NCBI GenBank assembly: GCA_900555045.1
Contig: USJW01000139.1
Coordinates: 1 to 11,345 of the forward strand
Source: an uncultured Clostridium sp.
GTDB lineage: Bacteria; Bacillota; Clostridia; Lachnospirales; Lachnospiraceae
Reading direction: 5' to 3'
Length of the DNA: 11,345 bases
A model generated the notes under the pieces. It saw only the letters and a program-made list of their open reading frames with translations, did no database searches and was not told the origin of the DNA. Positions 1 through 7,538 of the stretch are shown here, piece by piece. How positions within the stretch are numbered: position 1 is the first letter of the stretch; every line of letters begins with the position of its first letter. Made by a program: the position numbers and the translations under genes.

Positions 1-180
1 GGCTGCGTGGAGGTGCCGAAGAAGCCGGGCCTTGGCATCGAGGTGGACATGGAGCAGGTGAAGAAGGCGCACCAGGTGTACCTGGAGAACTGCCTGGGCG
101 GAAGAGACGACGCTGTGGGGATGCAGTATCTGATCCCGGGCTGGAAGTTCGATCCCAAGAAGCCCTGTCTGGTGCGGTAA
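1..180 (+). CDS. gudD: glucarate dehydratase, C-terminal end (partial)
   Basis: Only the last 59 residues and the TAA stop are in the window. Glucarate dehydratase is an enolase-superfamily enzyme that removes water from D-glucarate (and L-idarate) to give 5-keto-4-deoxyglucarate in the cytoplasm. The visible tail has the features I recognise from the GudD C-terminus: a KPGLGIEVDM stretch, then a GGRDDAVGMQYLIPGW segment and a final KPCLVR. E. coli GudD ends in nearly the same way. The active-site residues lie upstream and cannot be checked. The stop is 16 nt before the ATG of the LarA-family gene, which suggests one operon with it and the tct transporter. A related aldarate dehydratase paralogue such as GudX is possible, but the tail fits GudD well. 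Confidence 0.88.
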   Translation, partial: GCVEVPKKPGLGIEVDMEQVKKAHQVYLENCLGGRDDAVGMQYLIPGWKFDPKKPCLVR

Positions 181-196
181 GGGAGTGACAGGCAAG

Positions 197-1492
197 ATGG
201 ACAGTATTGTATCAAAGCTGGTGGCGGATGTGAAAATCCCCAGAATGTTCAAGGTGAGACAGCTGTTTCCCCGCGAGCGGGTGGACGTTTCAGAGATCCC
301 GGACACCATTCGGAAGCTGATGAGCAGGGAGGAGCTGGGAAGCCAGATCCGTCCCGGCATGGAGATCGCCATCACGGCGGGAAGCCGCGGAATCGCCAAC
401 GTGGCGCTGATCACGAGGACCATCGTGGACTTTGTGAGGGAGCGCGGGGCAAAGCCCTTCATCGTGGCCGCCATGGGAAGCCACGGCGGGGCCACGAAGG
501 AGGGACAGCTGGCGGTTTTGGCGGGCCTTGGAATCAACGAGGAGACCATGGGCTGCCCCATAAAGGCGGACATGGACGTGGTGAAAATCGGGGTGAACGA
601 GGAGGGCATGGACGTGATGATCGGCCGGAACGCCTGGGAGGCGGACGGAATCATCGTCAGCTGCCGGATCAAGCCCCACACCTGCTTCAGAGGCCCCTAC
701 GAGAGCGGCATCATGAAGATGATGACCATCGGTCTTGGCAAGCAGGCCGGGGCCGAGGTGTGCCACGAGGCAGGTTTTAAATATATGGCCAAGTATGTGC
801 CCATGTTCGGAAGGGCCATCCTTAAGCAGGCCAACATTCTGTTCGCGGTGGCCGTTCTGGAGAACGCCTTCGACGAGACCGCAAAGATCATCGCCCTAAA
901 CCACGACGAGATCGAGCGGGAGGAGCCGAAATATCTTGAGGAGGCCAAGGCGCTGCTCCCGAAGATCCACGTGCCGGAGTGCGACGTGCTGGTGTGCGAC
1001 ACCATCGGCAAGAACTTCAGCGGCAGCGGCATGGACGCCAACATCACGGGAACGTTCGTGACGCCCTACGCCAGCGGCGGGTTAAAATCCAAGCGCGTGG
1101 CCGTGCTGGATTTGAGCGATGAGAGCCACCACAACGGGACCGGCATCGGCATGGCAAGTGCCACCACAAGGCGCTTTTTCGAGAAGATGGACTTCGAACA
1201 GACCTACCCCAACGTGATCACCTCCACGGTGATCGAGAACGTGCGGATCCCCATGGTCATGAAAAACGACCGGGAGGCCATCCAGGTCTGCCTGCGCACC
1301 TGCACGGACAACGACAAGAAGAATCCGCGGATCGTGCGGATCGCCAATTCCATGGAGATCGAGCACATTTATCTGTCGGAGAGCTACTACGAGGAAGCCA
1401 AGAGAAATCCCAATCTGGTTATCGAAACCGAGCCCGCAGAGATGGGCTTTGACGGGGAGGGTAACCTGTTAGATATAGGGTGTATTAAGTGA
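197..1492 (+). CDS. LarA-family nickel-dependent racemase/epimerase homologue
   Basis: The product (431 aa from this ATG) resembles the lactate racemase LarA family (lar_N/DUF2088). These enzymes use a nickel-pincer nucleotide to racemise or epimerise alpha-hydroxyacids by hydride transfer. Key residues have counterparts with near-LarA spacing. Counting from the upstream GTG, they are His100 in GSHGG and His165 in KPHT (catalytic His108 and His174 of Lactobacillus LarA), Lys178 in GIMK (cofactor-linked Lys184) and His194 in EVCH (nickel ligand His200). The Lys-to-His gap is 16 residues in both. I prefer the ATG at 197 because AAGGGAG at 179-185 sits 11 nt upstream. A GTG at 185 is in frame, but its purine-rich stretch directly abuts it. 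The cofactor-making larB, larC and larE are not in the window. The place between gudD and tctC points to a sugar-diacid or hydroxyacid substrate rather than lactate; that is inference. Confidence 0.8.
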   Translation: MDSIVSKLVADVKIPRMFKVRQLFPRERVDVSEIPDTIRKLMSREELGSQIRPGMEIAITAGSRGIANVALITRTIVDFVRERGAKPFIVAAMGSHGGATKEGQLAVLAGLGINEETMGCPIKADMDVVKIGVNEEGMDVMIGRNAWEADGIIVSCRIKPHTCFRGPYESGIMKMMTIGLGKQAGAEVCHEAGFKYMAKYVPMFGRAILKQANILFAVAVLENAFDETAKIIALNHDEIEREEPKYLEEAKALLPKIHVPECDVLVCDTIGKNFSGSGMDANITGTFVTPYASGGLKSKRVAVLDLSDESHHNGTGIGMASATTRRFFEKMDFEQTYPNVITSTVIENVRIPMVMKNDREAIQVCLRTCTDNDKKNPRIVRIANSMEIEHIYLSESYYEEAKRNPNLVIETEPAEMGFDGEGNLLDIGCIK

Positions 1493-1512
1493 GTAAAAAG
1501 GAGAAGAGAGCA

Positions 1513-2559
1513 ATGAAAAAGAACATGAGAAGAGTATTGGCCGGTCTGCTGGCAGTGACGGCGCTGTGCGCGACCACCGCGTGCGGGAGCAAGAATTCCG
1601 CCCCCACCTTAAAGGGGCAGAGAGTGAGAGTTGTGATCGGTTCCAAGTCCACTAGCGGCGACACCTATATGACCGCCGACGTGGCAACCAGATACTTGAG
1701 CAAGGCACTGGATTTCAACGGCAAGGTTGACTCCATCGGAGCGAACAACGCGCTGGAGGAGATCGTGACCGCCAAGGCCGACGGCTCCACCATCATGATG
1801 TTTCACGATATGACCTGGCTGGGCGTGTCCTTCGGCGCGTACGAGGACAAGTACTCCCTGGAGAACTTTATTGTGGGACCGAGAATGGCGATCAGCCAGG
1901 GACCCTGCTTCGCGGTGAAGAAGGACGCTCCCTACGCCACCATGGCGGAGATGGCGGACTGGTTAAAGGCTAACCCGGGCGAGACCGTGAAGCTGGCAGT
2001 GGAAGCCGGCGGCGTGTCCCAGCTGGGCTTCAACAGCTACTATGAGTGGGTGAAAACCACCTACGGCGACGACGTGGCCTCCAGAGTGAAGGCGTTTATC
2101 TCCGGCGACACCGCAGCCAAGTGCCAGGCCATGTGGGACGGCAACTGCCAGGCGATCTTCGCCGACGTGTCCGCCATCGAGCAGTACACCCTGGACGGCG
2201 TGGACGCACAGATCGCGATGAACGTTGCGGGCTTGATGTCCGGCCAGAGAATCGAGGGCAAGGACTTCCCGACCTTCGCGGAGCAGGGAATCACCTTAAA
2301 CGGCGAGCCCTACGCGTTTGACAAGGAATACAGCATCTTCTACCCGAAGGGGACTCCCCAGGAGATCATCGACGAGGTTGACAAGGCCCTGTCCGAGATC
2401 GCAGCCAGCGCAGAGTACCAGAAGGAGCTGTCCGACTTAGGCTTCAAGGCCTCCTACCTCTCCGCCAAGGACAACGACGCCCACATGAAGGAGAAGAGAG
2501 CGAGTTTTGACGAGATGATTAAGAATTCTCCGAGCCTTGATGAATTGACCGCGCAGTAA
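1513..2559 (+). CDS. tctC: tripartite tricarboxylate transporter substrate-binding lipoprotein
   Basis: This is the extracytoplasmic binding protein of a TctABC-type (Bug family) secondary transporter, which captures carboxylates and hands them to the TctA/TctB membrane pair. The 348-aa product begins with MKK and two arginines, then a hydrophobic stretch ending in ATTAC at Cys24. It therefore looks like a lipoprotein anchored outside the membrane, although the lipobox is not ideal. Family-like stretches include FPTFAEQGI near residue 252 and the C-terminal KGTPQEIIDEVDKALSEI near 279. The ATG at 1513 is chosen because AAAGGAG at 1497-1503 precedes it at good spacing and the signal peptide then starts cleanly. 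An in-frame GTG at 1489 would overlap the LarA-family gene by 4 nt but only adds a charged extension. The ligand cannot be read from sequence; the neighbours suggest an aldarate or other hydroxyacid. Confidence 0.87.
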   Translation: MKKNMRRVLAGLLAVTALCATTACGSKNSAPTLKGQRVRVVIGSKSTSGDTYMTADVATRYLSKALDFNGKVDSIGANNALEEIVTAKADGSTIMMFHDMTWLGVSFGAYEDKYSLENFIVGPRMAISQGPCFAVKKDAPYATMAEMADWLKANPGETVKLAVEAGGVSQLGFNSYYEWVKTTYGDDVASRVKAFISGDTAAKCQAMWDGNCQAIFADVSAIEQYTLDGVDAQIAMNVAGLMSGQRIEGKDFPTFAEQGITLNGEPYAFDKEYSIFYPKGTPQEIIDEVDKALSEIAASAEYQKELSDLGFKASYLSAKDNDAHMKEKRASFDEMIKNSPSLDELTAQ

Positions 2560-2568
2560 GCTTAAAAT

Positions 2569-2613
2569 GGGGCTGCCGCAGAGAAGGCACGACGGATTTT
2601 CTGTGGCGGTCCC
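2569..2613 (+). promoter_or_regulatory. intercistronic stem-loop between tctC and tctB
   Basis: A 13-bp stem pairs 2569-2581 with 2601-2613 and includes three G-U pairs. It extends by four more A/G-U pairs (2582-2585 with 2597-2600) around a loop of about 11 nt. Only four T residues follow (2617-2620), so it is a weak terminator at best. It sits 9 nt after the tctC stop and just before the tctB ribosome binding site. Stem-loops after binding-protein genes in transporter operons often protect the upstream mRNA or end part of the transcripts, which raises the amount of binding protein. That role is inferred here. Confidence 0.6.
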
Positions 2614-2637
2614 GCCGTTTTGAAAGGAGAGAAGAGC

Positions 2638-3030
2638 TTGAAGATCAATATCGTGTATTCGACGTCGCACCTGCTGATGCCGAAGATTATCGGATGTATC
2701 CTGGTAATCCTGCTGCTTATTATTGTTGTGACGGAAACGCTGGCAAAGCGCAAGGCTGGTGGAAGCGCTCCGGCAAAGAAGCCGTTCTTTGAAGAAAACT
2801 ATGACAAGAAAAAGCTGTTTGGAAGTCTGATTCTCTTTGTCGCCTATGTGGCGGTGATGGACATCGTGGGCTTTCTTCCGGCCAGCATTGTGGCCATGTT
2901 CCTGTTTAACGTCCTGTTCGAGGATTCCAGAGAGAAGAAATCCCTGATCACCTCCGGTGTGGTCTCCGTGCTGTTCCCCACCTTCATCTGGTTCATCTTC
3001 GGCATTGTGTTCAACATCACGCTGCCGTAG
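2638..3030 (+). CDS. tctB: tripartite tricarboxylate transporter small membrane subunit
   Basis: The 130-aa hydrophobic product matches the size and layout of the TctB family (DUF1468), the poorly conserved small membrane subunit paired with TctA. It has a hydrophobic segment at about residues 16-34, a charged cytoplasmic-type loop rich in Lys and Glu (36-59), then hydrophobic stretches at about 60-78, 79-94 and 103-127, giving four membrane spans. The start is a TTG at 2638, chosen because AAAGGAG at 2623-2629 lies 8 nt upstream. An in-frame TTG at 2620 would place that ribosome binding site inside the coding region. Assignment rests mainly on topology and on its place between tctC and tctA, since TctB proteins share little sequence. 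The tctA start follows after 18 nt, so the two are surely co-transcribed. Confidence 0.82.
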   Translation: MKINIVYSTSHLLMPKIIGCILVILLLIIVVTETLAKRKAGGSAPAKKPFFEENYDKKKLFGSLILFVAYVAVMDIVGFLPASIVAMFLFNVLFEDSREKKSLITSGVVSVLFPTFIWFIFGIVFNITLP

Positions 3031-3048
3031 GAAAGGGAGGAATCGAGA

Positions 3049-4527
3049 ATGTTTGAGATTGGTATTTTACAGATTGCAATGTGCGTGTTCGGCGTGGTGG
3101 TCGGAATCGTGTTCGGCGCACTGCCCGGCATGACCGCCACCATGGCCATCGCTATTTTCCTGCCGCTCACCTACGCGTACGACATGGGAACCTCCCTGTA
3201 CCTGCTTTTAGGCCTCTACGTGGGCGGAATCACCGGCGGCTTAATCCCCGCGATCCTCATCAACATCCCGGGCACGCCGTCCTCCATCACTACCTGCTTT
3301 GACGGCTACCCCATGGCGAAAAAGGGTGAGGGCGCCAAGGCATTAAAGATCGGCATCGTGTCCTCCCTGTTCGGCGGCATCGTGAGCCTCATCTGTCTGT
3401 GGCTCTTCACGCCGGTGCTGGCCTCCATCGCCATCAAGTTCTCCGCAGTGGAGAAGTTTTTGATCATCCTGTTCGCCCTGACCGTGATCGCGGCCCTCTC
3501 CAAGGGGAACATGCTGCGCGGCCTGTTCGCGGGCATTCTGGGCGTGTTCGTCTCCCTGATCGGCATGTTCGGCGACAACAACCAGCTGCGCATGGTGCCC
3601 GCCTTTTTGGACACCAAGCTGCGGGACGGCTTCGCCCTTCTGCCGGTGATCATCGGCCTGTTCGCCATCGCCCAGATGTTCCAGGAGGCGGAGAGCGGCA
3701 TGAAGCGGGCCAAGTTCCAGGTGCAGGAGGACTCAAAGGAAAAATTCTCCTTCAAGGTCTTTAAGGGCCAGTCCATGAACCTCATGCGCTCCAGCATGAT
3801 CGGAACCTTCATGGGAATTCTGCCCGGCGTGGGCGGCAGCGCCGCCTCCATCCTGGCCTACTCCCAGGCGAAGAACTTCTCCAGGCACCCGGAGAAATTC
3901 GGAACCGGCGCAGAGGAGGGCTTAGTGGCCAGCGAGTCGGCCAACAACGGCCTGACCGGCGGAGCGTTAATCCCGCTACTGTCCCTCGGAATTCCCGGGG
4001 ACTCCACCACCGCAGTGTTAATCGGCGCGTTCATGCTTCAGGGACTCGCTGTGGGACCGCTGTTTATCAAGCAGAACCCGACCGTTTGGAACACCATCCT
4101 GGTGTCCCTTCTGATCGCCAACCTGATCATGTTTGTGGTGATGTTTTTTGCCATTAAATACATCTCACAGATCATCAAGATTCCCAAGTCCAGGCTGTAC
4201 CCGGCCATCATCATCATGACCGTGGTGGGCTCCTACGCCATCAACAACGGCGTGATGTTCGACGTGTGGACCATGATCATCTTCGGCGTGGTGGGCTACC
4301 TGTTCGCAAAGATCGGCCTCCCGTCCGCCCCGTTCCTCATCGGATTCATCCTGGGCGGCGACCTGGAGCAGTACTTTATCGATGCGCTTAAGGGATCCAA
4401 CGGAAATCTGGCCATCTTCTTCACCAGAGGCCCCATCGCGTGGGCGATCTGGCTGATGATCATCGCGTCCGTGGCCTACGCGATCTACGACAACCACAAA
4501 GGAAACGCGAAACAGGCGTCCGAGTAG
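3049..4527 (+). CDS. tctA: tripartite tricarboxylate transporter large permease subunit
   Basis: TctA is the large multi-span permease of the tripartite tricarboxylate transporter and carries the substrate translocation path. The product is 492 aa, normal for the family. It shows the family's repeated Gly/Pro-rich segments: FGALPGMTATMAIA at residues 22-35, NIPGTPSSITTCFDGYP at 72-88, GILPGVGGSAASILAYSQAK at 256-275, and LGIPGDSTTAVLIGAFMLQG at 313-332. The first and third look like related halves of an internal duplication. At least ten hydrophobic segments fill the rest. The ATG follows AGGGAGG (3034-3040) at 8 nt. It is the last gene of the operon, and a strong terminator follows. Such systems are ion-gradient driven. 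The ligand is not determined by the sequence and is most likely the substrate of the upstream GudD and LarA-like enzymes. Confidence 0.93.
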   Translation: MFEIGILQIAMCVFGVVVGIVFGALPGMTATMAIAIFLPLTYAYDMGTSLYLLLGLYVGGITGGLIPAILINIPGTPSSITTCFDGYPMAKKGEGAKALKIGIVSSLFGGIVSLICLWLFTPVLASIAIKFSAVEKFLIILFALTVIAALSKGNMLRGLFAGILGVFVSLIGMFGDNNQLRMVPAFLDTKLRDGFALLPVIIGLFAIAQMFQEAESGMKRAKFQVQEDSKEKFSFKVFKGQSMNLMRSSMIGTFMGILPGVGGSAASILAYSQAKNFSRHPEKFGTGAEEGLVASESANNGLTGGALIPLLSLGIPGDSTTAVLIGAFMLQGLAVGPLFIKQNPTVWNTILVSLLIANLIMFVVMFFAIKYISQIIKIPKSRLYPAIIIMTVVGSYAINNGVMFDVWTMIIFGVVGYLFAKIGLPSAPFLIGFILGGDLEQYFIDALKGSNGNLAIFFTRGPIAWAIWLMIIASVAYAIYDNHKGNAKQASE

Positions 4528-4550
4528 GGCGTTTGCGGCGGCCATCAATG

Positions 4551-4594
4551 AGGCGTGGTCCCTCTCCCATGGAGGAGGGGGTCCACGCCTTTTT
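4551..4594 (+). terminator. intrinsic terminator after tctA
   Basis: The arm 4551-4567 (AGGCGTGG then CCCTCTCC) pairs with 4574-4590 (GGAGGGGG then CCACGCCT), with one T-T mismatch and one G-U pair, around a short loop. A run of T residues at 4590-4594 follows directly. It lies 23 nt after the tctA stop and closes the gudD-larA-tct operon. Confidence 0.92.
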
Positions 4595-4617
4595 GCCAAT
4601 TAAATTCGCCAACATCT

Positions 4618-4645
4618 TTCACAATTCGCGATTATGTGTTAAAAT
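4618..4645 (+). promoter_or_regulatory. sigma-A-type promoter for yqeC operon
   Basis: A -35 box TTCACA (4618-4623, 5 of 6 to consensus) and a -10 box TAAAAT (4640-4645, 5 of 6) are 16 nt apart. The -10 is preceded by TGT, which makes an extended -10. The boxes lie in the short AT-rich gap between the tctA terminator and yqeC. Transcription would start near 4652, about 30 nt before the ATG. Confidence 0.72.
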
Positions 4646-4681
4646 GTTAAAAATATCATCGTGCTGGAAAAGGGAATCGAT

Positions 4682-5476
4682 ATGAAGGCTTATTATTACC
4701 AGAAAGATAAATGGACGGAGTCCGGCGGCCTGTGGGAGGCGTTGGGGTTGGACTGGCGAATGAGAGGCGCGCCCTACGTGATCTCCTTCACGGGGGCAGG
4801 GGGGAAAACCTCCCTGATCCGCCATCTGGCCTGGGAGGGCCGAGAGCGGGGAAAAAAGGTGCTGGTGGTGACGACCACCCACATGTTTAAGCCGCAAAGG
4901 TACGGCGTGTTCTCCAAAAACCGGGGCGAGGTGCGGCGGATGCTGGAGCGGGAAAACATCGCCGTGGCGGGCAAGGAGGCCGGGGAGCTTAAGATCACAT
5001 TTGTGGGAAACTGGTTTTATGAGCAGATCTGCCCCATGGCGGATCTGGTTTTGGTGGAGGCGGACGGGTCCCGCCGCCTGCCCGTGAAGGTGCCCGGCCC
5101 CAACGAGCCGGTGGTGCCGAAAAACTCCGACATGGTGCTCTCTGTGCTGGGGCTGTCGGCTCTGGGGGAGCCGGCGGAGAAACTGTGCTTTCGCGCGGAG
5201 CGGGCGGAGGAGCTTGTGCGGGAGCACGGGCGACCCGATTTTAAGGCGGCCGGGCAGTGGACTTTTTGCCCGGAGGATCTGACCTGCCTCATGCAGCACG
5301 GCTACCTGTACCCGCTGCGGGTAAAGTACCCGTCAATCCCCGTGATCCCGGTGTTCAACCAGGCGGACAGCCCCGAGACGGTGGCTCTGGCGAAGGCGCT
5401 GCTCGATGGAATGCGGGAGAGCCGCGGGATCGCGGGCGGAAATCTGCGGTTTGACCCGTGCGCGGAGCTCTTTTAG
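4682..5476 (+). CDS. yqeC: YqeC family selenium-dependent hydroxylase accessory protein
   Basis: The 264-aa product matches the YqeC family, a P-loop protein found with selenium-dependent molybdenum hydroxylases and thought to help mature them. Its exact reaction is unknown. The nucleotide-binding loop is TGAGGKTS at residues 37-44 after a beta strand (VISF). A VTTTHM strand follows at 63-68, and the family-typical VEADGSRRLPVK segment lies at 125-136, with VFNQAD at 224-229. The ATG at 4682 is preceded by AAAAGGGA (4668-4675) at about 7 nt. An in-frame GTG at 4661 would place that site inside the gene. Next comes a MocA-like cytidylyltransferase, the partner commonly found beside YqeC. The other usual neighbours (YqeB, XdhC, SelD, the hydroxylase itself) are not in the window. 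It lies just after a promoter and is the first gene of its operon. Confidence 0.83.
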   Translation: MKAYYYQKDKWTESGGLWEALGLDWRMRGAPYVISFTGAGGKTSLIRHLAWEGRERGKKVLVVTTTHMFKPQRYGVFSKNRGEVRRMLERENIAVAGKEAGELKITFVGNWFYEQICPMADLVLVEADGSRRLPVKVPGPNEPVVPKNSDMVLSVLGLSALGEPAEKLCFRAERAEELVREHGRPDFKAAGQWTFCPEDLTCLMQHGYLYPLRVKYPSIPVIPVFNQADSPETVALAKALLDGMRESRGIAGGNLRFDPCAELF

Positions 5477-5545
5477 GCGGCGCCTGCCGCCCGCCACGGT
5501 TGGTCTGCGCCTGCCATAGCCAGGCGGCGTCCGGCGCCCGCTACA
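5476..5545 (+). repeat. GC-rich palindromic spacer
   Basis: The 85-nt gap between yqeC and the mocA-like gene is very GC-rich and full of short inverted repeats. GGCGGC (5476-5481) faces GCCGCC (5486-5491) across a 4-nt loop. CGCCTG (5508-5513) faces CAGGCG (5521-5526). The palindrome GGCGCC occurs at both ends (5479-5484 and 5533-5538). No T-run follows, so it is not an intrinsic terminator. It may be a REP-like or mRNA-stabilising element; that is speculative. Confidence 0.4.
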
Positions 5546-5561
5546 GGAGGAAAAAATCAGA

Positions 5562-6161
5562 ATGAAAATGGCATGGATTTATATGGCTTCCGGATTCGGA
5601 AGCCGTTTTGGCGAAAATAAGCTGCTGGTGGAGCTGGGGGGAAAACCCCTCTACCGCCATGGACTGGACTGTCTGCTTCAGGCGAAGAAACGGGTGGAGA
5701 CAGAGATGGAGGGCTGGCAGGTGCAGCTCATCGTGGTCAGCCAGTACCGGGAAATCCTGGAAACGGCCGCGGCCCTCGGGGCTGAGCCGGTGATGAATCC
5801 CCAGAGCGGGGAGGGGATCGCCGCCTCCCTGCGGTTTGGGACGGAGGCGGCGAGGAACGCCCAGGTTCTCGTCTACTGCGTGGCCGATCAGCCCGGGATG
5901 CGGCCGGAGTCCTTTGTGGACTTCTTAAAGGGCTTTGCCGAAAGCGGCAAGGGGATGGGCTGCGTGTGCTCCGGCGGCAGGAGAGGAAATCCGGCGGCCT
6001 TTCGCGCGGACTACCGGGAGGAGCTCTTAAAGCTCACCGGGGACCGGGGCGGAAGCCGTCTGTTAAAGCGCTTCCCGGAGGATGTCTGGCAGTGGTCGGT
6101 GGAGGAGCGTGAGCTTCAGGACGTGGACCTCCCGGAGGATCTGCGCCAGTGGAAAGAATAG
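5562..6161 (+). CDS. mocA: MocA-like molybdenum cofactor cytidylyltransferase
   Basis: The 199-aa product is a nucleotidyltransferase of the MobA-like NTP transferase 3 fold. It most resembles MocA (E. coli YgfJ), which adds CMP to molybdopterin-Mo for xanthine-dehydrogenase-type hydroxylases. The N-terminal loop ASGFGSRFGENK (residues 9-20) is the pyrophosphorylase signature, with a Phe-Gly-Ser variation on the usual AAGxSxRMG. Other marks are SGEGIAASL (82-90), the metal-binding ADQP (108-111), GRRGNPAAF (139-147, usually GHP; the His is Asn143 here) and GDRGGSRLL (160-168). The ATG at 5562 follows CAGGAGG at 11 nt; a second ATG at 5568 is too far from it. The pairing with YqeC supports the MocA role over a MobA guanylyltransferase. 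The exact nucleotide is not proven by sequence. Confidence 0.8.
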   Translation: MKMAWIYMASGFGSRFGENKLLVELGGKPLYRHGLDCLLQAKKRVETEMEGWQVQLIVVSQYREILETAAALGAEPVMNPQSGEGIAASLRFGTEAARNAQVLVYCVADQPGMRPESFVDFLKGFAESGKGMGCVCSGGRRGNPAAFRADYREELLKLTGDRGGSRLLKRFPEDVWQWSVEERELQDVDLPEDLRQWKE

Positions 6162-6176
6162 CAGGTGAGTGGATAT

Positions 6177-7538
6177 ATGGAACGGAAAAATGACTTTTCA
6201 AAAGGGAGTATCGTAGGAAATATCTTAAAGCTGGCGCTGCCCATGACACTGGCCCAGCTGATCAACGTGCTCTACAACATCGTGGACCGAATCTACATCG
6301 GCATGATCCCGGAGAACGCAACCCTGTCGCTCACGGGTCTGGGGCTGTGTCTCCCCATCATCTCCATTGTCATCGCGTTTGCGAACCTGTTCGGCATGGG
6401 CGGCGCGCCGCTCTGCTCCATCGAGCGCGGCCGCGGAAACGAGGAGGAGGCCGAGGCCATCATGGGCAATTCCTTCATATTGATGCTGATCACCGGCGCA
6501 GTGCTGACCGTGCTGGGGCTGGCGGTGAAACGGCCTATGCTGTTTCTGTTCGGCGCAAGCCCGGACACCATCACCTACGCGGAGGACTACATCACCATCT
6601 ATCTCCTGGGGAACATTTTCGTGATGGTGGGCCTGGGGATGAACAGCTTCATCAACTCCCAGGGATTCGGCACCACCGGCATGATGACGGTTATGCTGGG
6701 GGCGCTCACCAACATCGTCCTGGACCCCATCTTTATCTTTGTGTTCCACATGGGCGTCCGTGGCGCAGCCCTGGCTACCATTTTATCCCAGATGCTGTCC
6801 GCCGTCTGGATCGTCCACTTTCTCACGGGCAAAAAGACGATCCTGCGCTTAAAGCGCTCCGCGTTCCGGCTGGACCGACGGCGCGTGCTTCGGATCGCGG
6901 GCCTGGGCATGAGCGGCTTTACCATGTCCATCACCAACAGCTCGGTGCAGGTCATGTACAACGCCATGCTCCAGAAGGCGGGCGGGGACCTGTATGTGGG
7001 GATCATGACCGTGATCAACTCGGTCCGCGAGGTGATCTCCATGCCGGTAAGCGGCCTCACCAACAGCGCCCAGCCGGTGCTTGGCTTCAACTACGGCGCG
7101 GGGAAATATAAGCGGGCCAGGCAGGCCATCGTGTTCATGTCCGTGGCCAGCATCGCCTACACCACGCTTGTGTGGATGTGCGTCCACACCTTCCCGGAAT
7201 TTTTCATCCGCATCTTCAACCGGAACGGAGAGCTGGTGGCCCAAGGCATCCCGGCCATGCGCATCTACTTCTTCGGCTTTTTCATGATGTCGCTGCAGTT
7301 TGCGGGCCAGGCGGTGTTCGTGGGCCTGGGCAAATCGAAGAATGCAGTGTTTTTCTCCATCTTCCGCAAGGTGATCATCGTGATCCCGCTGATCATCATT
7401 CTGCCCACCGTGTTCCACATGGGGACCGACGGGATCCTGATGGCGGAGCCGGTCTCCAACTTTATTGGCGGGGCGGCGTGCTTCGGCACCATGCTGCTCA
7501 CCGTGTGGCCGGAGTTAAAGCGCGGAGGTGACCAATGA
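6177..7538 (+). CDS. MATE family efflux transporter
   Basis: The 453-aa product is a twelve-span MATE (MOP superfamily) antiporter of the plasma membrane. This family exports cationic drugs, dyes or metabolites against Na+ or H+. The N-terminal span carries LPMTLAQLINVLYNIVDRIY, typical of MATE helix 1. The ALTNIVLDPIFIFVF segment in helix 5 is the best-known family signature, and a matching PVSGLTNSAQPVLGFNYGAG stretch opens the second half. Length and two-lobe layout are normal, and it looks closest to the MepA-like group. The ATG at 6177 is preferred because AGGTGAG (6163-6169) precedes it at 7 nt; the in-frame GTG at 6165 would lie inside that site. It starts 15 nt after mocA and overlaps the next gene by 4 nt, so it is inside an operon. 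The substrate is unknown. Confidence 0.92.
   Translation: MERKNDFSKGSIVGNILKLALPMTLAQLINVLYNIVDRIYIGMIPENATLSLTGLGLCLPIISIVIAFANLFGMGGAPLCSIERGRGNEEEAEAIMGNSFILMLITGAVLTVLGLAVKRPMLFLFGASPDTITYAEDYITIYLLGNIFVMVGLGMNSFINSQGFGTTGMMTVMLGALTNIVLDPIFIFVFHMGVRGAALATILSQMLSAVWIVHFLTGKKTILRLKRSAFRLDRRRVLRIAGLGMSGFTMSITNSSVQVMYNAMLQKAGGDLYVGIMTVINSVREVISMPVSGLTNSAQPVLGFNYGAGKYKRARQAIVFMSVASIAYTTLVWMCVHTFPEFFIRIFNRNGELVAQGIPAMRIYFFGFFMMSLQFAGQAVFVGLGKSKNAVFFSIFRKVIIVIPLIIILPTVFHMGTDGILMAEPVSNFIGGAACFGTMLLTVWPELKRGGDQ

Noticed and set aside
185..196. GTG at 185 as start of the LarA-family gene
   Set aside because: The only purine-rich stretch (179-185) overlaps or abuts this codon, so it has no usable ribosome binding site. 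The ATG at 197 has one at 11 nt.
3306..3851. Long minus-strand open frame opposite tctA (181 codons)
   Set aside because: It is a shadow of the conserved tctA frame in GC-rich DNA. The product is Arg/Met/Pro-rich with no fold, and there is no ribosome binding site or promoter.
6225..6749. Minus-strand open frame opposite the MATE gene (174 codons)
   Set aside because: Its product is rich in His, Gln and Asp from reverse reading of GC-rich codons, and it lies wholly inside a well-supported MATE gene.
6347..7111. Plus-strand 254-codon frame inside the MATE gene
   Set aside because: It is an out-of-frame reading of the same region, extremely rich in His, Arg and Gly. The MATE frame carries clear family motifs.
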